64,000 nt of DNA from JADHUC01 sp964623055 (GCA_964623055.1 CAZURK010000025.1:1-64000); one strand, 5' to 3'; positions 1 through 8,454 are shown, counted from the first letter of the stretch. Notes: a model not told the origin generated them from the letters alone. Translations and numbers: made by a program.

Positions 1-215
1 CTGATTTGGTGGGTCTGTCGGCCTTGCTGACGACGACCATGCCTGCCATCAAGACAACCGTGGAAGCCGTCAAGGCCGCTGGTCTGGACGTAACCAAGGT
101 CGTCATTGGCGGCGCTCCGGTCACGCAGGAATACGCCGACCAGATCGGTGCCGACGGCTACGCCCCAGACGCCGCCAGTGCGGTGGAATTGGCGCGATCG
201 CTCTTGGTGGCCTGA
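1..215 (+). CDS. Corrinoid (B12-binding) methyl-carrier protein, C-terminal end only
   Basis: The reading frame is open from the left edge (codons from position 3) and gives the last 70 residues. It contains DLVGLSALLTTTM, a hallmark of the cobalamin-binding domain of MtbC/MtaC/MetH-type corrinoid proteins, followed by a Rossmann segment (KVVIGGAPVTQEYADQIGAD) and the usual end ASAVELARSLL. These proteins carry a methyl group on cobamide between a substrate methyltransferase and a second methyltransferase. The His ligand (DxHxxG) would lie upstream, outside the window. The gene is convergent with a pterin-binding methyltransferase and near UROD-family genes, which fits a methyl-transfer locus. 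Truncation is due only to the window edge. Confidence 0.85.
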   Translation, partial: DLVGLSALLTTTMPAIKTTVEAVKAAGLDVTKVVIGGAPVTQEYADQIGADGYAPDAASAVELARSLLVA

Positions 216-288
216 TCCCAGACGGCAGTGCCACGCTTCAGTGTTCAGGTTTCAGGATTGACGGGTTTCACCACGTCGTCCTGGAACC

Positions 289-1311
289 TCACTTCAGCTT
301 TCCCTCGCGATAGGCGCCGATAAACTCCATCCCGAACATGTCCTCGCCCGTCAGCACGGCTCTGGCCAGCTTGAACGGTTCGGACTCGGGGTCCAGTTGC
401 GACATGGCCGACATAGGCGTGGCGGCCGGGTCGATGATGCCGCCGTCGGTGCCCAGCTCGGCGCACAGGTGCATGAACACCATGTTCAGCAGCTTCCGAG
501 CGGGCATGCCGAATGAGATGTTGCTCAGTCCGCCGTTCAAATGCACGCCGTCGAACTCCCTGGCCGCCTGGGCCGTGGCGTCCATGAAGTGCTTGCCGTA
601 CATCGAATCGGTGCTGACCGGCAGAACCAGCGGGTCCAGGTGCATTCTATCTCGCGGCACTTCTGCATCGTCGAGTCGCCCCACGACTTCCCGGAAATTG
701 GCGAGCCTCTGCTCCGCGTCGGCTGGCATACCTTGGCGGCCGGCTGCGTTGACGATGACGTCTGCATTGAATTCCTTGATCAACTCGGCGGCCTCCATCC
801 GTTCCAAGCTGACCGAGTTCAGCATTGGCGGTTTGATATCCTTGCGGCATTCCTGCAAGCCGATCCGCAGGATGTCGCCGTTGGACGAGTCGATACTCAA
901 AGGCGTTTCGTAGCGCGACGACAGAAATCGCGAGGTGTGAACCATCACTTCACTTGACTCCGCCGGATCCGTCGAGTACTCGTCGACATTCAAATCGAGA
1001 AACGTCGCGCCGCCGGCGATCTGGCGGTCCGCCTGGTAGCACAGATAGTTTTCGCCCGCGGCCCGATCGTCTCCGGTTCCGTGCAGCGATTGGTAGATGG
1101 CCAAAGCGACATGCTTGATCTTGCCCTCGGCGAAGGCCGGCGAGCGTTTTTCCCAATCCGCCGGCACCGGCAATAACCGATCGGCACCCCCGTGGGTGAA
1201 CTTCACTGCTTCCCCACCGTCGGGGTGGGCTGCAGTCTTGATGCCGCCCCGTTTCACAATCCGAGAGCAGTGGATGTTTTCACCAACAACAATGAAGTCC
1301 GTCCAATTCAT
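289..1311 (-). CDS. Pterin-binding methyltransferase (MeTr/DHPS-like, corrinoid partner)
   Basis: The 340-residue protein has the pterin-binding TIM-barrel signature seen in methyltetrahydrofolate:corrinoid methyltransferases (AcsE, MetH pterin domain). Visible motifs are VVGENIHCSR near the N-terminus, FLDLNVDEYS, PLSIDSSNGDIL, PMLNSVSLER, VIVNAAGRQG, and GLSNISFGMPARKLLN followed by IIDP. It is longer than AcsE (about 262 aa) because of an inserted segment at about residues 25-85. The likely role is methyl transfer between tetrahydrofolate and the corrinoid protein encoded convergently on its left. AGAGGAGA lies about 10 bases before the ATG. The substrate pairing is inferred from context. 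Confidence 0.82.
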   Translation of the reverse strand: MNWTDFIVVGENIHCSRIVKRGGIKTAAHPDGGEAVKFTHGGADRLLPVPADWEKRSPAFAEGKIKHVALAIYQSLHGTGDDRAAGENYLCYQADRQIAGGATFLDLNVDEYSTDPAESSEVMVHTSRFLSSRYETPLSIDSSNGDILRIGLQECRKDIKPPMLNSVSLERMEAAELIKEFNADVIVNAAGRQGMPADAEQRLANFREVVGRLDDAEVPRDRMHLDPLVLPVSTDSMYGKHFMDATAQAAREFDGVHLNGGLSNISFGMPARKLLNMVFMHLCAELGTDGGIIDPAATPMSAMSQLDPESEPFKLARAVLTGEDMFGMEFIGAYREGKLK

Positions 1312-1387
1312 CAGCTCTTTTCTCCTCTAACTGACTGGAACACCTGATGCCGATGCGAACCATTATACAAATGTGGACATCGACGAG

Positions 1388-1407
1388 AATGACCAATGAC
1401 CAAGCAC
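1388..1407. repeat. AATGACCAA-type short tandem repeat
   Basis: AATGACCAATGACCAAGCAC lies in the intergenic region between the divergent methyltransferase and Gfo/Idh/MocA genes. A longer relative of the same phrase lies at 6032-6063, at the end of another gene. It looks like a dispersed non-coding repeat and no function is visible. Confidence 0.5.
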
Positions 1408-1500
1408 GCTGGTGGCGAGAGCGGTCGATTGTCTTATACTGGGCGGAGATCACCGAAACGTATCTCCGCTGGTTTCCCCCTTCTTTTGGGAGCGCGACGC

Positions 1501-2826
1501 ATGAATGCACGAAACGACAGTCACGGTAGTTGTACACCCTCGCGGCGTGAATTCCTCAAGACGTCCTCGGCGGTTGCCGTGGCAGGCGGTCTTTCGCTTG
1601 CCCGCTGCGCGCATGCGGCTGGTAACGACGAAATCAAGATCGCTGTGATTGGATGCGGCGGGCGTGGACGCGGCGCAGCAGTTCAGGCTCTGCAGAATAG
1701 CGCCGGAGCCAAAGTCAAACTCGTAGCTTTGGCCGATGCCTTCCGTGACTCCATAGACATGAGCCACAAGTTGATTGCAGGCAAAGTGCCCGAGCAGGTT
1801 GACGTACCGGAAGAACGCAAGTTCTGCGGCCTGGACGCATACCAGAAGGCCATCGACTGCGATGTCGACATGGTGCTGCTCTGCTCGCCGCCGGGATTTC
1901 GTCCGCAGCAGTTCGAGGCGGCCGTCAAGGCCGGCAAGCACGTATTCATGGAGAAGCCCGTGGCCACGGACGCTCCCGGCGTCAGGAGAATCATGGCGGC
2001 CAATGAAGAGGCGAAGAAGAAGGGGCTCCTGGTTGCCGTCGGCCATCACTTGCGTCACGAAGTCAAACACCGCGAAGTAATCCAGCGGATACATGACGGA
2101 GCCATTGGCGATGTGCTGTTCCAGCGGGCGTATTTCAATTCCCGCGGGGTGTGGTTCCGGCCACGCAAGCCGGATCAGACCGAGATGCAGCACCAGGTGC
2201 GCAACTGGTACTATTTCACGTGGCTGAGCGGAGACCACATCGTGGAACAACACGTCCACGACTTGGATGTCTGCAACTGGGTCAAGCAAGGGCCGCCGAT
2301 CGAGGCGCAGGGTATGGGTGGGCGTCAAGTCCGCATCGGTCTCAGCTACGGCGAGATTTTCGATCACCATGCCGTCGAGTTCACTTACGCCGACGGGTCG
2401 AAGATGTTCAGCTACTGCCGCCATATCCCCAACTGCTGGAACAGTTTCTCGGAGCATGCACACGGCACCAAAGGATCGGTCAACATCGAAGGGCACGGCC
2501 GCGCCGTGCTTCGCATCGACGGCGCGGAGCCAATGACCATCGAGCGTGGGCCGGACGGGCACCAGCTTGAACACGATCATCTGTTCGCTGCGTTACTGGA
2601 TGGCCGCACCTACAACGAGGGCGACTACGGCGCTACCAGCACGATGACGGCGATTTTGGGACGCATGGCCAGCTACTCGGGCCAGATCATCCCCTGGGAC
2701 GACGCCCTGAAGTCCGAAATCAACCTGTGCCCCAAGGGGTCCGCGTGGGACGCCGAGACCTTGGTAGAGCCCGGCGAGGACGGTTTGTACGCCTGTGCCA
2801 TGCCGGGGAAGACGAAAGTGTTATGA
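1501..2826 (+). CDS. Gfo/Idh/MocA family oxidoreductase, Tat-exported
   Basis: The ATG at 1501 gives 441 residues and places the twin-arginine signal at the N-terminus (SRREFLKTSSAVAVAGGLSLARC, residues about 14-36, then AHAAGND). An upstream in-frame start would bury the signal. The Rossmann motif IAVIGCGGRGRGAAVQAL follows, then the dinucleotide-site segment HVFMEKPVATDAPGVRRIM with the conserved EKP lysine, then the C-terminal alpha/beta domain. This is the planctomycete secreted Gfo/Idh/MocA type, an NAD(P)-dependent dehydrogenase probably acting on sugars or cyclitols. A paralogue is encoded at 35634-36956. TATACT at 1435-1440 could be a -10 box. The substrate is unknown. Confidence 0.88.
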   Translation: MNARNDSHGSCTPSRREFLKTSSAVAVAGGLSLARCAHAAGNDEIKIAVIGCGGRGRGAAVQALQNSAGAKVKLVALADAFRDSIDMSHKLIAGKVPEQVDVPEERKFCGLDAYQKAIDCDVDMVLLCSPPGFRPQQFEAAVKAGKHVFMEKPVATDAPGVRRIMAANEEAKKKGLLVAVGHHLRHEVKHREVIQRIHDGAIGDVLFQRAYFNSRGVWFRPRKPDQTEMQHQVRNWYYFTWLSGDHIVEQHVHDLDVCNWVKQGPPIEAQGMGGRQVRIGLSYGEIFDHHAVEFTYADGSKMFSYCRHIPNCWNSFSEHAHGTKGSVNIEGHGRAVLRIDGAEPMTIERGPDGHQLEHDHLFAALLDGRTYNEGDYGATSTMTAILGRMASYSGQIIPWDDALKSEINLCPKGSAWDAETLVEPGEDGLYACAMPGKTKVL

Positions 2827-2857
2827 GCGATCAGCAGTCACTGGTCAGTAGTTAGCA

Positions 2858-2924
2858 GTCAGCGGTCAGCTTTCAGCCTATCTTTTTCTGGCTGACCGCT
2901 GATGGCTGAAAGCTGACGGCTGAC
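2858..2924. repeat. Imperfect inverted repeat between oxidoreductase and homocysteine methyltransferase genes
   Basis: GTCAGCTTTCAGCC at 2865-2878 is the reverse complement of GGCTGAAAGCTGAC at 2904-2917, and TCAGCGGTCA at 2859-2868 is the reverse complement of TGACCGCTGA at 2893-2902. The arms are separated by a T-rich loop. It could fold into a hairpin and limit read-through between the two genes, or be a dispersed REP-like element. It starts about 30 bases after the oxidoreductase stop. Confidence 0.6.
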
Positions 2925-2940
2925 AGAACGGAGTCCTCGT

Positions 2941-3813
2941 ATGCATTCTTTAATCGAACAACTACTCGCCAATCGCCCGGTCATCACCGACGGGGCGTGG
3001 GGAACGCAACTGCAGGAGCGTGGTTTACCCATCGGCGCGTGCCCCGATGAATGGAACTTGTCGCACGTCGAGGAAGTCGAAGCCGTGCCACGTGCCTATG
3101 TCGAGGCGGGCAGCCAAATCGTACTGACCAACACGTTCCGGGCAAACCGCGTGGCCTTGGCCGACTACGGCCTGGCCGAGCAAGCGGAGGCGATCAACCG
3201 GGCCGGCGCCGAGATGTCCCGCCGGGCAGCGGATGGTCGCGCTCATGTGTTCGCCTCGATCGGACCCAGCGGAAAGATGCTGATGATGGGCGAGGTCAGT
3301 GAGGACGAGTTGCTGGCTGCCTTCGCCGATCAGGCCCGCGCCTTGGCCGACGGCGGCGCTCACGCGCTGGTGATCGAGTCGATGGGCGATCTGGCCGAAA
3401 TCAAACTGTCGATCGAAGCGGCAAAGGGCACGGGGCTGCCGGTCGTGGCCTGTATGTGTTTTGACTCGGGCGCCGATTTGGACAGAACGCTGATGGGGAC
3501 GACGCCCGAGCAAGCGGCGGAAGAACTCACGGCGGCCGGTGTCGATGTCGTGGGTGCGAACTGTGGGCAAGGCATTGCGGGCTACGTCGACATCTGCCGG
3601 CGTCTCCGCTCGGCGACGGATCGGCCGATTTGGATCAAGGCCAATGCCGGCATCCCAGAACTGGTCGACGACCAGCCAGTGTATAAAACCACGCCCGAGG
3701 AGTTTGCCTCGTTCGGTCCTGCCCTTGTCCAAGCAGGTGCGGATTTCGTGGGCGGTTGCTGTGGAACGAGGCCCGAGTTCATCACCGCTCTGAACAAGGA
3801 GGTCCGCCCGTGA
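2941..3813 (+). CDS. Homocysteine S-methyltransferase family protein (BHMT/MetH N-domain type)
   Basis: The 290-residue protein begins with DGAWGTQLQERGLPIG, the family start (normally DGAMGTxL). It contains VLTNTFRANR and the zinc-binding cysteines in GANCGQG and GGCCGTRPEFI near the C-terminus. These three cysteines bind the zinc that activates homocysteine thiolate in BHMT and in the MetH N-domain, so the catalytic site looks complete. It overlaps the following UROD-family gene by four bases (GTGA), so the two are probably translationally coupled. It likely moves a methyl group to homocysteine or another thiol; the donor cannot be read from sequence. Confidence 0.85.
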   Translation: MHSLIEQLLANRPVITDGAWGTQLQERGLPIGACPDEWNLSHVEEVEAVPRAYVEAGSQIVLTNTFRANRVALADYGLAEQAEAINRAGAEMSRRAADGRAHVFASIGPSGKMLMMGEVSEDELLAAFADQARALADGGAHALVIESMGDLAEIKLSIEAAKGTGLPVVACMCFDSGADLDRTLMGTTPEQAAEELTAAGVDVVGANCGQGIAGYVDICRRLRSATDRPIWIKANAGIPELVDDQPVYKTTPEEFASFGPALVQAGADFVGGCCGTRPEFITALNKEVRP

Positions 3814-5006
3814 ATTCGCGGGAAAGAGTGCTTTGCGCCATCAACCACCAGCAGCCCGATCGCGTGCCGATCGACGTGGGCGGCACGCGCCAGTCCGGCA
3901 TTGCGGCGTCGACCTACCACCAACTGAAGGAGGCGTTGGGGATTTCATCCACGACGCGTGTATACGATCTGTACCAAATGTTGGCCGACGTGGAACGTCC
4001 CGTGATGGAACGGTTCGGGGCCGACGTGGTGGGACTGAATCGGCCGGCGGTCGCGTTCAATATCCGCAACGAGAACTGGAAGCCTTGGCAGATGTTCGAC
4101 GGCACGCCAGTTGAAGTGCCCGGCGGCTTTGAGCCCGTCGTGGAAGACAACGGCGATTTGCTGCTGATGGACGATGGAGACCCCGTGGCACGGATGCCGA
4201 AGGATGGATTCTACTTCGATCGCGTAGACAAGTACCCGGGTGCAGCCCACGTCGATCTGGACGGGTACGAGCCTCCGCGACTGACTGACGCGGAAGTGGA
4301 ACACTACCGGGCTCACGCCGAGGCCCTATACCAAAACACGGATTTCGCCATTGTCGCTCCGATGGGGCCGCCGTACGAATTGTTCTACGGACTTGGCACC
4401 GGCGACTTTGAGAACTGGATGATTACGCTGGCCAGCGAGCCGGACTACGTCAGTGCGCTTTACGAAAAGCTGGTAGACGCGTGGCTGGACAACCTCCGGC
4501 GTTTCGTCGATGCGGTTGGCGATCGAGTGCAGATCCTGCAAGTAAACGACGATTTTGGAACGCAGCACTCGTTGTTCCTGTCGGTCGAGATGTACCGCAA
4601 TCAGATCATGCCGTACTACAAACGCGGATTAGATTGGGTCCACGAGAACACGGACATGAGAGTCCTACTGCACTCCGACGGAGCTATCTTCCCACTGATT
4701 TCATCGCTGATTGAAACGGGCTTCGACATCCTTAATCCGGTCCAAACCAGCGCCAATGGAATGGACGCACAGCGGCTGAAAGACGAGTTTGGCGACCGTT
4801 TGTCTTTCTGGGGTGGATCACTGGATTGCCAAAAGACGCTGCCATATGGAACAAGCGAGGAAGTGGTCCGCGAGGTGCAGGAGCATTTGCGAGTCTTCGC
4901 GCCCGGTGGCGGATACGTTTTTGCCTCCGTACACAATATCCAGGCAAACGTGCCGCCAGAGAACGTAATTGCCATGTACGATACGGCCTTAGCATACGAG
5001 ACGTAG
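3810..5006 (+). CDS. Uroporphyrinogen decarboxylase (URO-D) family methyltransferase-like protein
   Basis: The GTG at 3810 is chosen because AAGGAGGT sits at 3796-3803, the start overlaps the previous stop by four bases, and the protein then begins MNSRERVLCAINHQQPDRVP, the usual URO-D family start. It gives 398 residues. The central part has HSDGAIFPLI and the end has SVHNIQANVPPENVIAMYD. These lack the classical HxC...C zinc site of MtaA, so it belongs to the HSDG subgroup, related to the protein at 46113-47162. Such proteins are usually corrinoid methyltransferases rather than haem enzymes, which fits its neighbours. Confidence 0.83.
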   Translation: MNSRERVLCAINHQQPDRVPIDVGGTRQSGIAASTYHQLKEALGISSTTRVYDLYQMLADVERPVMERFGADVVGLNRPAVAFNIRNENWKPWQMFDGTPVEVPGGFEPVVEDNGDLLLMDDGDPVARMPKDGFYFDRVDKYPGAAHVDLDGYEPPRLTDAEVEHYRAHAEALYQNTDFAIVAPMGPPYELFYGLGTGDFENWMITLASEPDYVSALYEKLVDAWLDNLRRFVDAVGDRVQILQVNDDFGTQHSLFLSVEMYRNQIMPYYKRGLDWVHENTDMRVLLHSDGAIFPLISSLIETGFDILNPVQTSANGMDAQRLKDEFGDRLSFWGGSLDCQKTLPYGTSEEVVREVQEHLRVFAPGGGYVFASVHNIQANVPPENVIAMYDTALAYET

Positions 5007-5022
5007 CGTTGGGACATTTGAC

Positions 5023-6036
5023 ATGAATGGTCGTGAAAGAGTCTTTGCGATGATGGAAGGTCGGCCGGTGGATCGCGTGCCGCTGATGCCGATCACGATG
5101 ATGTTTGCGGCGGACCACGCGGGCGTGAAGTACGGCCAGTACGCCGCCGATTGCCGAGTGCTCGTCGACGGACAGATCCAGACGGCCGAGGCGTACGACT
5201 TTGATTACGTTTCATGCATCTCCGACCCAGCCCGTGAAGCGACCGATTGCGGTGCTCGCGTCGAATTATTCGACGACCAGCCGCCCGCGATCGTCGAATC
5301 GGATGCCTTTCTGGCTGACAAAGCGAAGTTGGCGTCGTTGGATATTCCGGATCCGCTGGGCGGGAACCGGATGCACGATCGCGTACGTGCGGCAGCGCTG
5401 TTCAAAGAGCGAGTCGGCGGCGAGAAGCTGATCGAAGGCTGGATCGAGGGCCCGTGCGCCGAGGCGGCCGATTTGCGCGGTATCAACACGCTGATGTTGG
5501 ACTTCTACGACGATCCCGACTTCGTACGCGACCTGTTCGAGTTCACTCTGGAGATGGGACTGCGTTTCGCACGTGCTCAAGTCGAAGCAGGCATCGAGTT
5601 GATGGGAGTAGGCGACGCCGCAGCATCGCTGATCGGGCCGCAGCTTTATGAGGAATTCGTTTGGCCCTACGAAAAGAGGCTCGTCGAAGGCTTGCACGAG
5701 ATGGGGGCCAAGGTCCGGCTGCACATCTGCGGCAACATCAACGCGATCCTCGAACCTGTCGGTCGCCTGGGCTGCGAGATCGTCGATCTGGACTTCATGG
5801 TTCCCGTAGCCGACGCCCGGCAAGCGATGGGACCGGATCAAGTGCTACTCGGAAACATCGACCCGGTACGAGTTCTACGCGACGGTACGCCGGAATCCAT
5901 CACCGACGCAATCGCCCAATGTCATCGAGATGCCGGCGAACGCTACATCGTCAGTGCAGGCTGCGAAGTGCCACGAGGCACCCCACGCGAAAATGTGTTG
6001 GCGCTAACTGAATGTGCTCGATCGACGGGCGAATGA
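5023..6036 (+). CDS. URO-D family protein, MtaA/MtbA-like cobamide methyltransferase
   Basis: The 337-residue protein starts MNGRERVFAMMEGRPVDRVP, 16 bases after the previous gene. It has GWIEGPCAEAADLRGI, RLHICGNINAIL and SAGCEVPRGTPRENV. The HxC plus a distal Cys match the zinc site of MtaA/MtbA-type methylcobamide:thiol methyltransferases, unlike its neighbour at 3810. The two adjacent URO-D proteins may therefore act at different steps, one on a methylated substrate and one taking methyl from the corrinoid protein. The TGA at 6034-6036 lies within a dispersed AATGACCAA repeat. Confidence 0.85.
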   Translation: MNGRERVFAMMEGRPVDRVPLMPITMMFAADHAGVKYGQYAADCRVLVDGQIQTAEAYDFDYVSCISDPAREATDCGARVELFDDQPPAIVESDAFLADKAKLASLDIPDPLGGNRMHDRVRAAALFKERVGGEKLIEGWIEGPCAEAADLRGINTLMLDFYDDPDFVRDLFEFTLEMGLRFARAQVEAGIELMGVGDAAASLIGPQLYEEFVWPYEKRLVEGLHEMGAKVRLHICGNINAILEPVGRLGCEIVDLDFMVPVADARQAMGPDQVLLGNIDPVRVLRDGTPESITDAIAQCHRDAGERYIVSAGCEVPRGTPRENVLALTECARSTGE

Positions 6037-6063
6037 CCAAGGCCCAAGCACCAATGACCAAGC
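6032..6063. repeat. AATGACCAA-type repeat overlapping a stop codon
   Basis: AATGACCAAGG, CCAAGCACC and AATGACCAAGC follow one another here, matching the phrase at 1388-1407. The stop codon of the preceding URO-D gene (6034-6036) is the TGA of the first unit. Confidence 0.5.
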
Positions 6064-6101
6064 CGGCCGGGACCTTGAAGTCGACGGATCAATGATCGCC
6101 A

Positions 6102-6129
6102 GACCCCGCTCGGCAAGCGGGACCTACTA
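6102..6129. repeat. REP-like palindrome, GGTCCCGCT/AGCGGGACC family
   Basis: GACCCCGCTCGGCAAGCGGG followed by ACCTACTAT is nearly identical to the copy at 46004-46035 and to the arms at 45951 and 59318. It is self-complementary around CGGCAAG. It ends at the stop codon of the minus-strand radical SAM gene (6127-6129, CTA read as TAG). Confidence 0.75.
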
Positions 6130-7599
6130 TGCTCGCGTTGCTAGTTCCGGGGCTTCGATGCGCGGGGAGTGGGCGCCGCAGCTTTCGGCGTTTTGGTCGG
6201 TGGGTTGAGGTTCGGGGTAGAAGCCGAACTGGCGTAACAGAGCTAGTTTCGGCAGGACGTTGCCTTCCAGGTCGATGTGGAAGAAGCCGGGGAAAATGTC
6301 CGGGTTGCCCGTGATCAGGTCGAAATACTCTCGGTAACGGTCAGGCAGATTGACGGTGCCGCCTTGGCAGACTTCGTGGCCGGTGAAGACGAATTCGGGA
6401 AACAGGTAAGGGCAGAACTCCAAGTCGGCCTTCTCGCTCCATTCGCGATAGACCTCGGTTTGCGGCAACAGTGACAGCAGGCTGGGAAGAATCCTCGCGC
6501 CCAGCATCCGAAACGAGACCATTTGGAAGAGCGATTGGTGGAAGTCTTCCATGGTCTCGAACGGGAATCCCCAGACATAGAACGTGTCGACTCGGCGAAA
6601 GATCTTCACCGCGGCGGGCACGACTTCCATCGCTTGGGTCGTGCTGAAACCCTTCTTGATCTGCTTCAGCACGCGATCCGACCCTGATTCGATGCCGAAA
6701 CGCAGTTCGACGCAGCCACAATCGGCCATGGCACGCATCATTTCTTCGTCAACCAAGTTCACTCGACCAAATGCCTTCCACGACACATCCATCCCGCGCG
6801 ACGACAACTCGCGACAAAACGTCATCACCTGCCGCTTGCCGGACACGAAAAATTCGTCCTGGAACAGGAACAAATCGACATCGGCTTCGCGGTGCAGGAA
6901 CTCCATTTCGTCGACAATGTTCGTCGGGCCGCGGGAGTAGCTTTCCAGACTCCAAACCGGTGCGACCGAACAAAACGTGCAAAGATACGGACAGCCGCGG
7001 CTGGTCATCATCCCGTAGCCCGCGTAGCGCGACAGTTCGATCTTGTCGAAAGCGGGGAATGGAATCGCATCCAGTTCGTTGATCCTCTCCCGTTTGGGAT
7101 TGTGTCGGATGGTCCCGTTACCGTCGTGGAACGAGATACCGTCGACGCCAGCGAGATCGTCACCGGCTTGAATCGTTCGCAGCAATTCCGGACCCGTTCG
7201 TTCGCCTTCGCTGCGGCAGATGATGTCGACCCAGGGAAACCGGCGCAGAATCTTCTCTTCCACAGCCGTCGAACCGACACCTCCAAGTACAATGGTCCGA
7301 TCGGGATAGGCTTCTCGCAACGCTCGAATCGCCAGGATGGTGAACGGCAGAAGGTTGGCCATGCAACTCAGGCCGATCACCGGCGCCGGATCGCGCAGGA
7401 AATCGACGAAAACCTGCATGTCGAACGGATCGTCCGAATCGACACACTGGTAGTCGCGAAAATCGACCTCGAATCCGGCATCCTCCAATGCTCGCGTCAA
7501 ATAGAGCGGGCCGAGCGGCACATGCAGTTCGCGCTCGACCTCTTCGCCGTAACGCATAAACAGCATGTTCAAGTTGACAAGTGTGATGTCGGCAGACAT
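6127..7599 (-). CDS. B12-binding domain radical SAM protein
   Basis: The start at 7599 (MSADITLVNLNMLF, with AGAGGA just upstream) gives 490 residues. An in-frame start at 7707 would translate through repeat DNA. The N-terminal about 170 residues form a cobalamin-binding-like Rossmann domain (VPLGPLYLTRALEDAGFEVD, TIVLGGVGSTAVEEKILRRF, IICRSEGERTGPELL) without a clear DxHxxG. The radical SAM cluster motif is GCPYLCTFCS (CxxxCxxC), followed by a TIM barrel with FLFQDEFFV and LRFGIESGSDRVLKQIKKGF. The family includes C-methyltransferases, ring-forming enzymes and RiPP maturases. It lies directly downstream of two paralogous genes with leader-like domains and GxRPD repeats. Confidence 0.85.
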   Translation of the reverse strand: MSADITLVNLNMLFMRYGEEVERELHVPLGPLYLTRALEDAGFEVDFRDYQCVDSDDPFDMQVFVDFLRDPAPVIGLSCMANLLPFTILAIRALREAYPDRTIVLGGVGSTAVEEKILRRFPWVDIICRSEGERTGPELLRTIQAGDDLAGVDGISFHDGNGTIRHNPKRERINELDAIPFPAFDKIELSRYAGYGMMTSRGCPYLCTFCSVAPVWSLESYSRGPTNIVDEMEFLHREADVDLFLFQDEFFVSGKRQVMTFCRELSSRGMDVSWKAFGRVNLVDEEMMRAMADCGCVELRFGIESGSDRVLKQIKKGFSTTQAMEVVPAAVKIFRRVDTFYVWGFPFETMEDFHQSLFQMVSFRMLGARILPSLLSLLPQTEVYREWSEKADLEFCPYLFPEFVFTGHEVCQGGTVNLPDRYREYFDLITGNPDIFPGFFHIDLEGNVLPKLALLRQFGFYPEPQPTDQNAESCGAHSPRIEAPELATRA

Positions 7600-7610
7600 G
7601 GGCGTCCTCT

Positions 7611-7771
7611 GTAGGTCAGGCTGTGCCTGACGAAATGCTGTCCGATTTACGTGTAGCCGGAGTCGCAAGACTTCGGGATTCGCCGCTTCCGCCCGAAGTG
7701 TTGCCACTTCGGCTACGACAGTTGTTTCTTGAACGGTCTCTGGCTCAGCCGTCAGGCGGAGCCTGACCTAC
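7611..7771. repeat. Nested REP-like palindromes between a GxRPD gene and the radical SAM gene
   Basis: Outer arms are GTAGGTCAGGC...GCCTGAC (7611-7631) and GTCAGGC...GCCTGACCTAC (7751-7771), mutually complementary and each palindromic. Inner units are GTAGCCGGAGTCGCAAGACT with TCGGG (from 7653) and CCGAAGTGTTGCCACTTCGG with CTAC (7693-7716), also mutually complementary. The right outer arm contains the TAG stop of the upstream GxRPD gene (7768-7770), and the left arm ends about 11 bases before the radical SAM start. It could act as an mRNA processing or attenuation element. Confidence 0.7.
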
Positions 7772-8454
7772 TTTGGCTCAGATGGTGGCAGGTCTGGGCG
7801 ACTACCGGTCGGGGCCGGTACTCGGTCGGGGCGGATGCCGCGAATCGTCTGGTCCGGAGGCGACTCGTCTGGTTGATCGGTCACCGGTTCTCCGCCCGCC
7901 TGGTCCGGTTCCGCGAGGTCTTCCGTGCCTCCGTCGGCTGCGGGTCCATCCGGTTCGGGCGGCATATCCGGCTCGATTCCCGTCACCGCGGGGCGGTCAG
8001 GACGGATGCCATCGGTCACGGCGGGTTCGTCGGGACGACTGCCTGTTGGTGCCGGCTTGTCACAACCCGCCTGCCCCAGCCCCAACGCGGCCAACATGGC
8101 GGCTGCGGCCTTGCCCAGAAACACGCGGCGATGCTCCTGCGGGACGTTGGTGCGGTCGATCACCGCTTCGAGCTGTTCGGCCGGCGCGGCCCGTAGCATC
8201 ATTGCCTCGGCCGGATCGAGTTCCAGTCCTATTTCGCCCGCCGCCTCGGCGCGCTTCGACAGCAACAGCTCCTTGAACTCGTCATCCACGGCCGCTTTCT
8301 TGACCAAGATCTCGATCCCGCGCGGAATGTCGCCAACGCTCTGGCCGCTGCCCGGCGGACGCCCGCCAACGATGGTTGTCCGAACCGCTTCCTGTTCCAC
8401 GGCTCGATCGGCACGGAACTGCGGCCCCGAGGTGCGAGGAGAGTCGCTCATCAT
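7768..8454 (-). CDS. GxRPD-repeat protein with NHLP/Nif11-like leader domain, copy 2
   Basis: The 228-residue protein aligns without gaps over residues 1-131 with the adjacent gene at 8546-9187. Residues 43-103 (RGIEILVKKAAVDDEFKELL, then EIGLELDPAEAMML and QLEAVID) resemble nitrile-hydratase-like or Nif11-like RiPP leaders. Residues 108-131 (EHRRVFLGKAAAAMLAALGL then GQAGC) look like an internal Tat signal with a cysteine lipobox, although Q at -3 is atypical. The tail is rich in Pro, Asp and Gly and carries GSRPD, GIRPD, GIEPD, GIRPD and GSRPD at residues 138, 149, 159, 206 and 217. GGGAGGA precedes the tandem ATGATG start. The stop lies in a REP element. Alternatives are a Tat lipoprotein or a cell-surface linker protein. 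Confidence 0.7.
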   Translation of the reverse strand: MMSDSPRTSGPQFRADRAVEQEAVRTTIVGGRPPGSGQSVGDIPRGIEILVKKAAVDDEFKELLLSKRAEAAGEIGLELDPAEAMMLRAAPAEQLEAVIDRTNVPQEHRRVFLGKAAAAMLAALGLGQAGCDKPAPTGSRPDEPAVTDGIRPDRPAVTGIEPDMPPEPDGPAADGGTEDLAEPDQAGGEPVTDQPDESPPDQTIRGIRPDRVPAPTGSRPDLPPSEPK

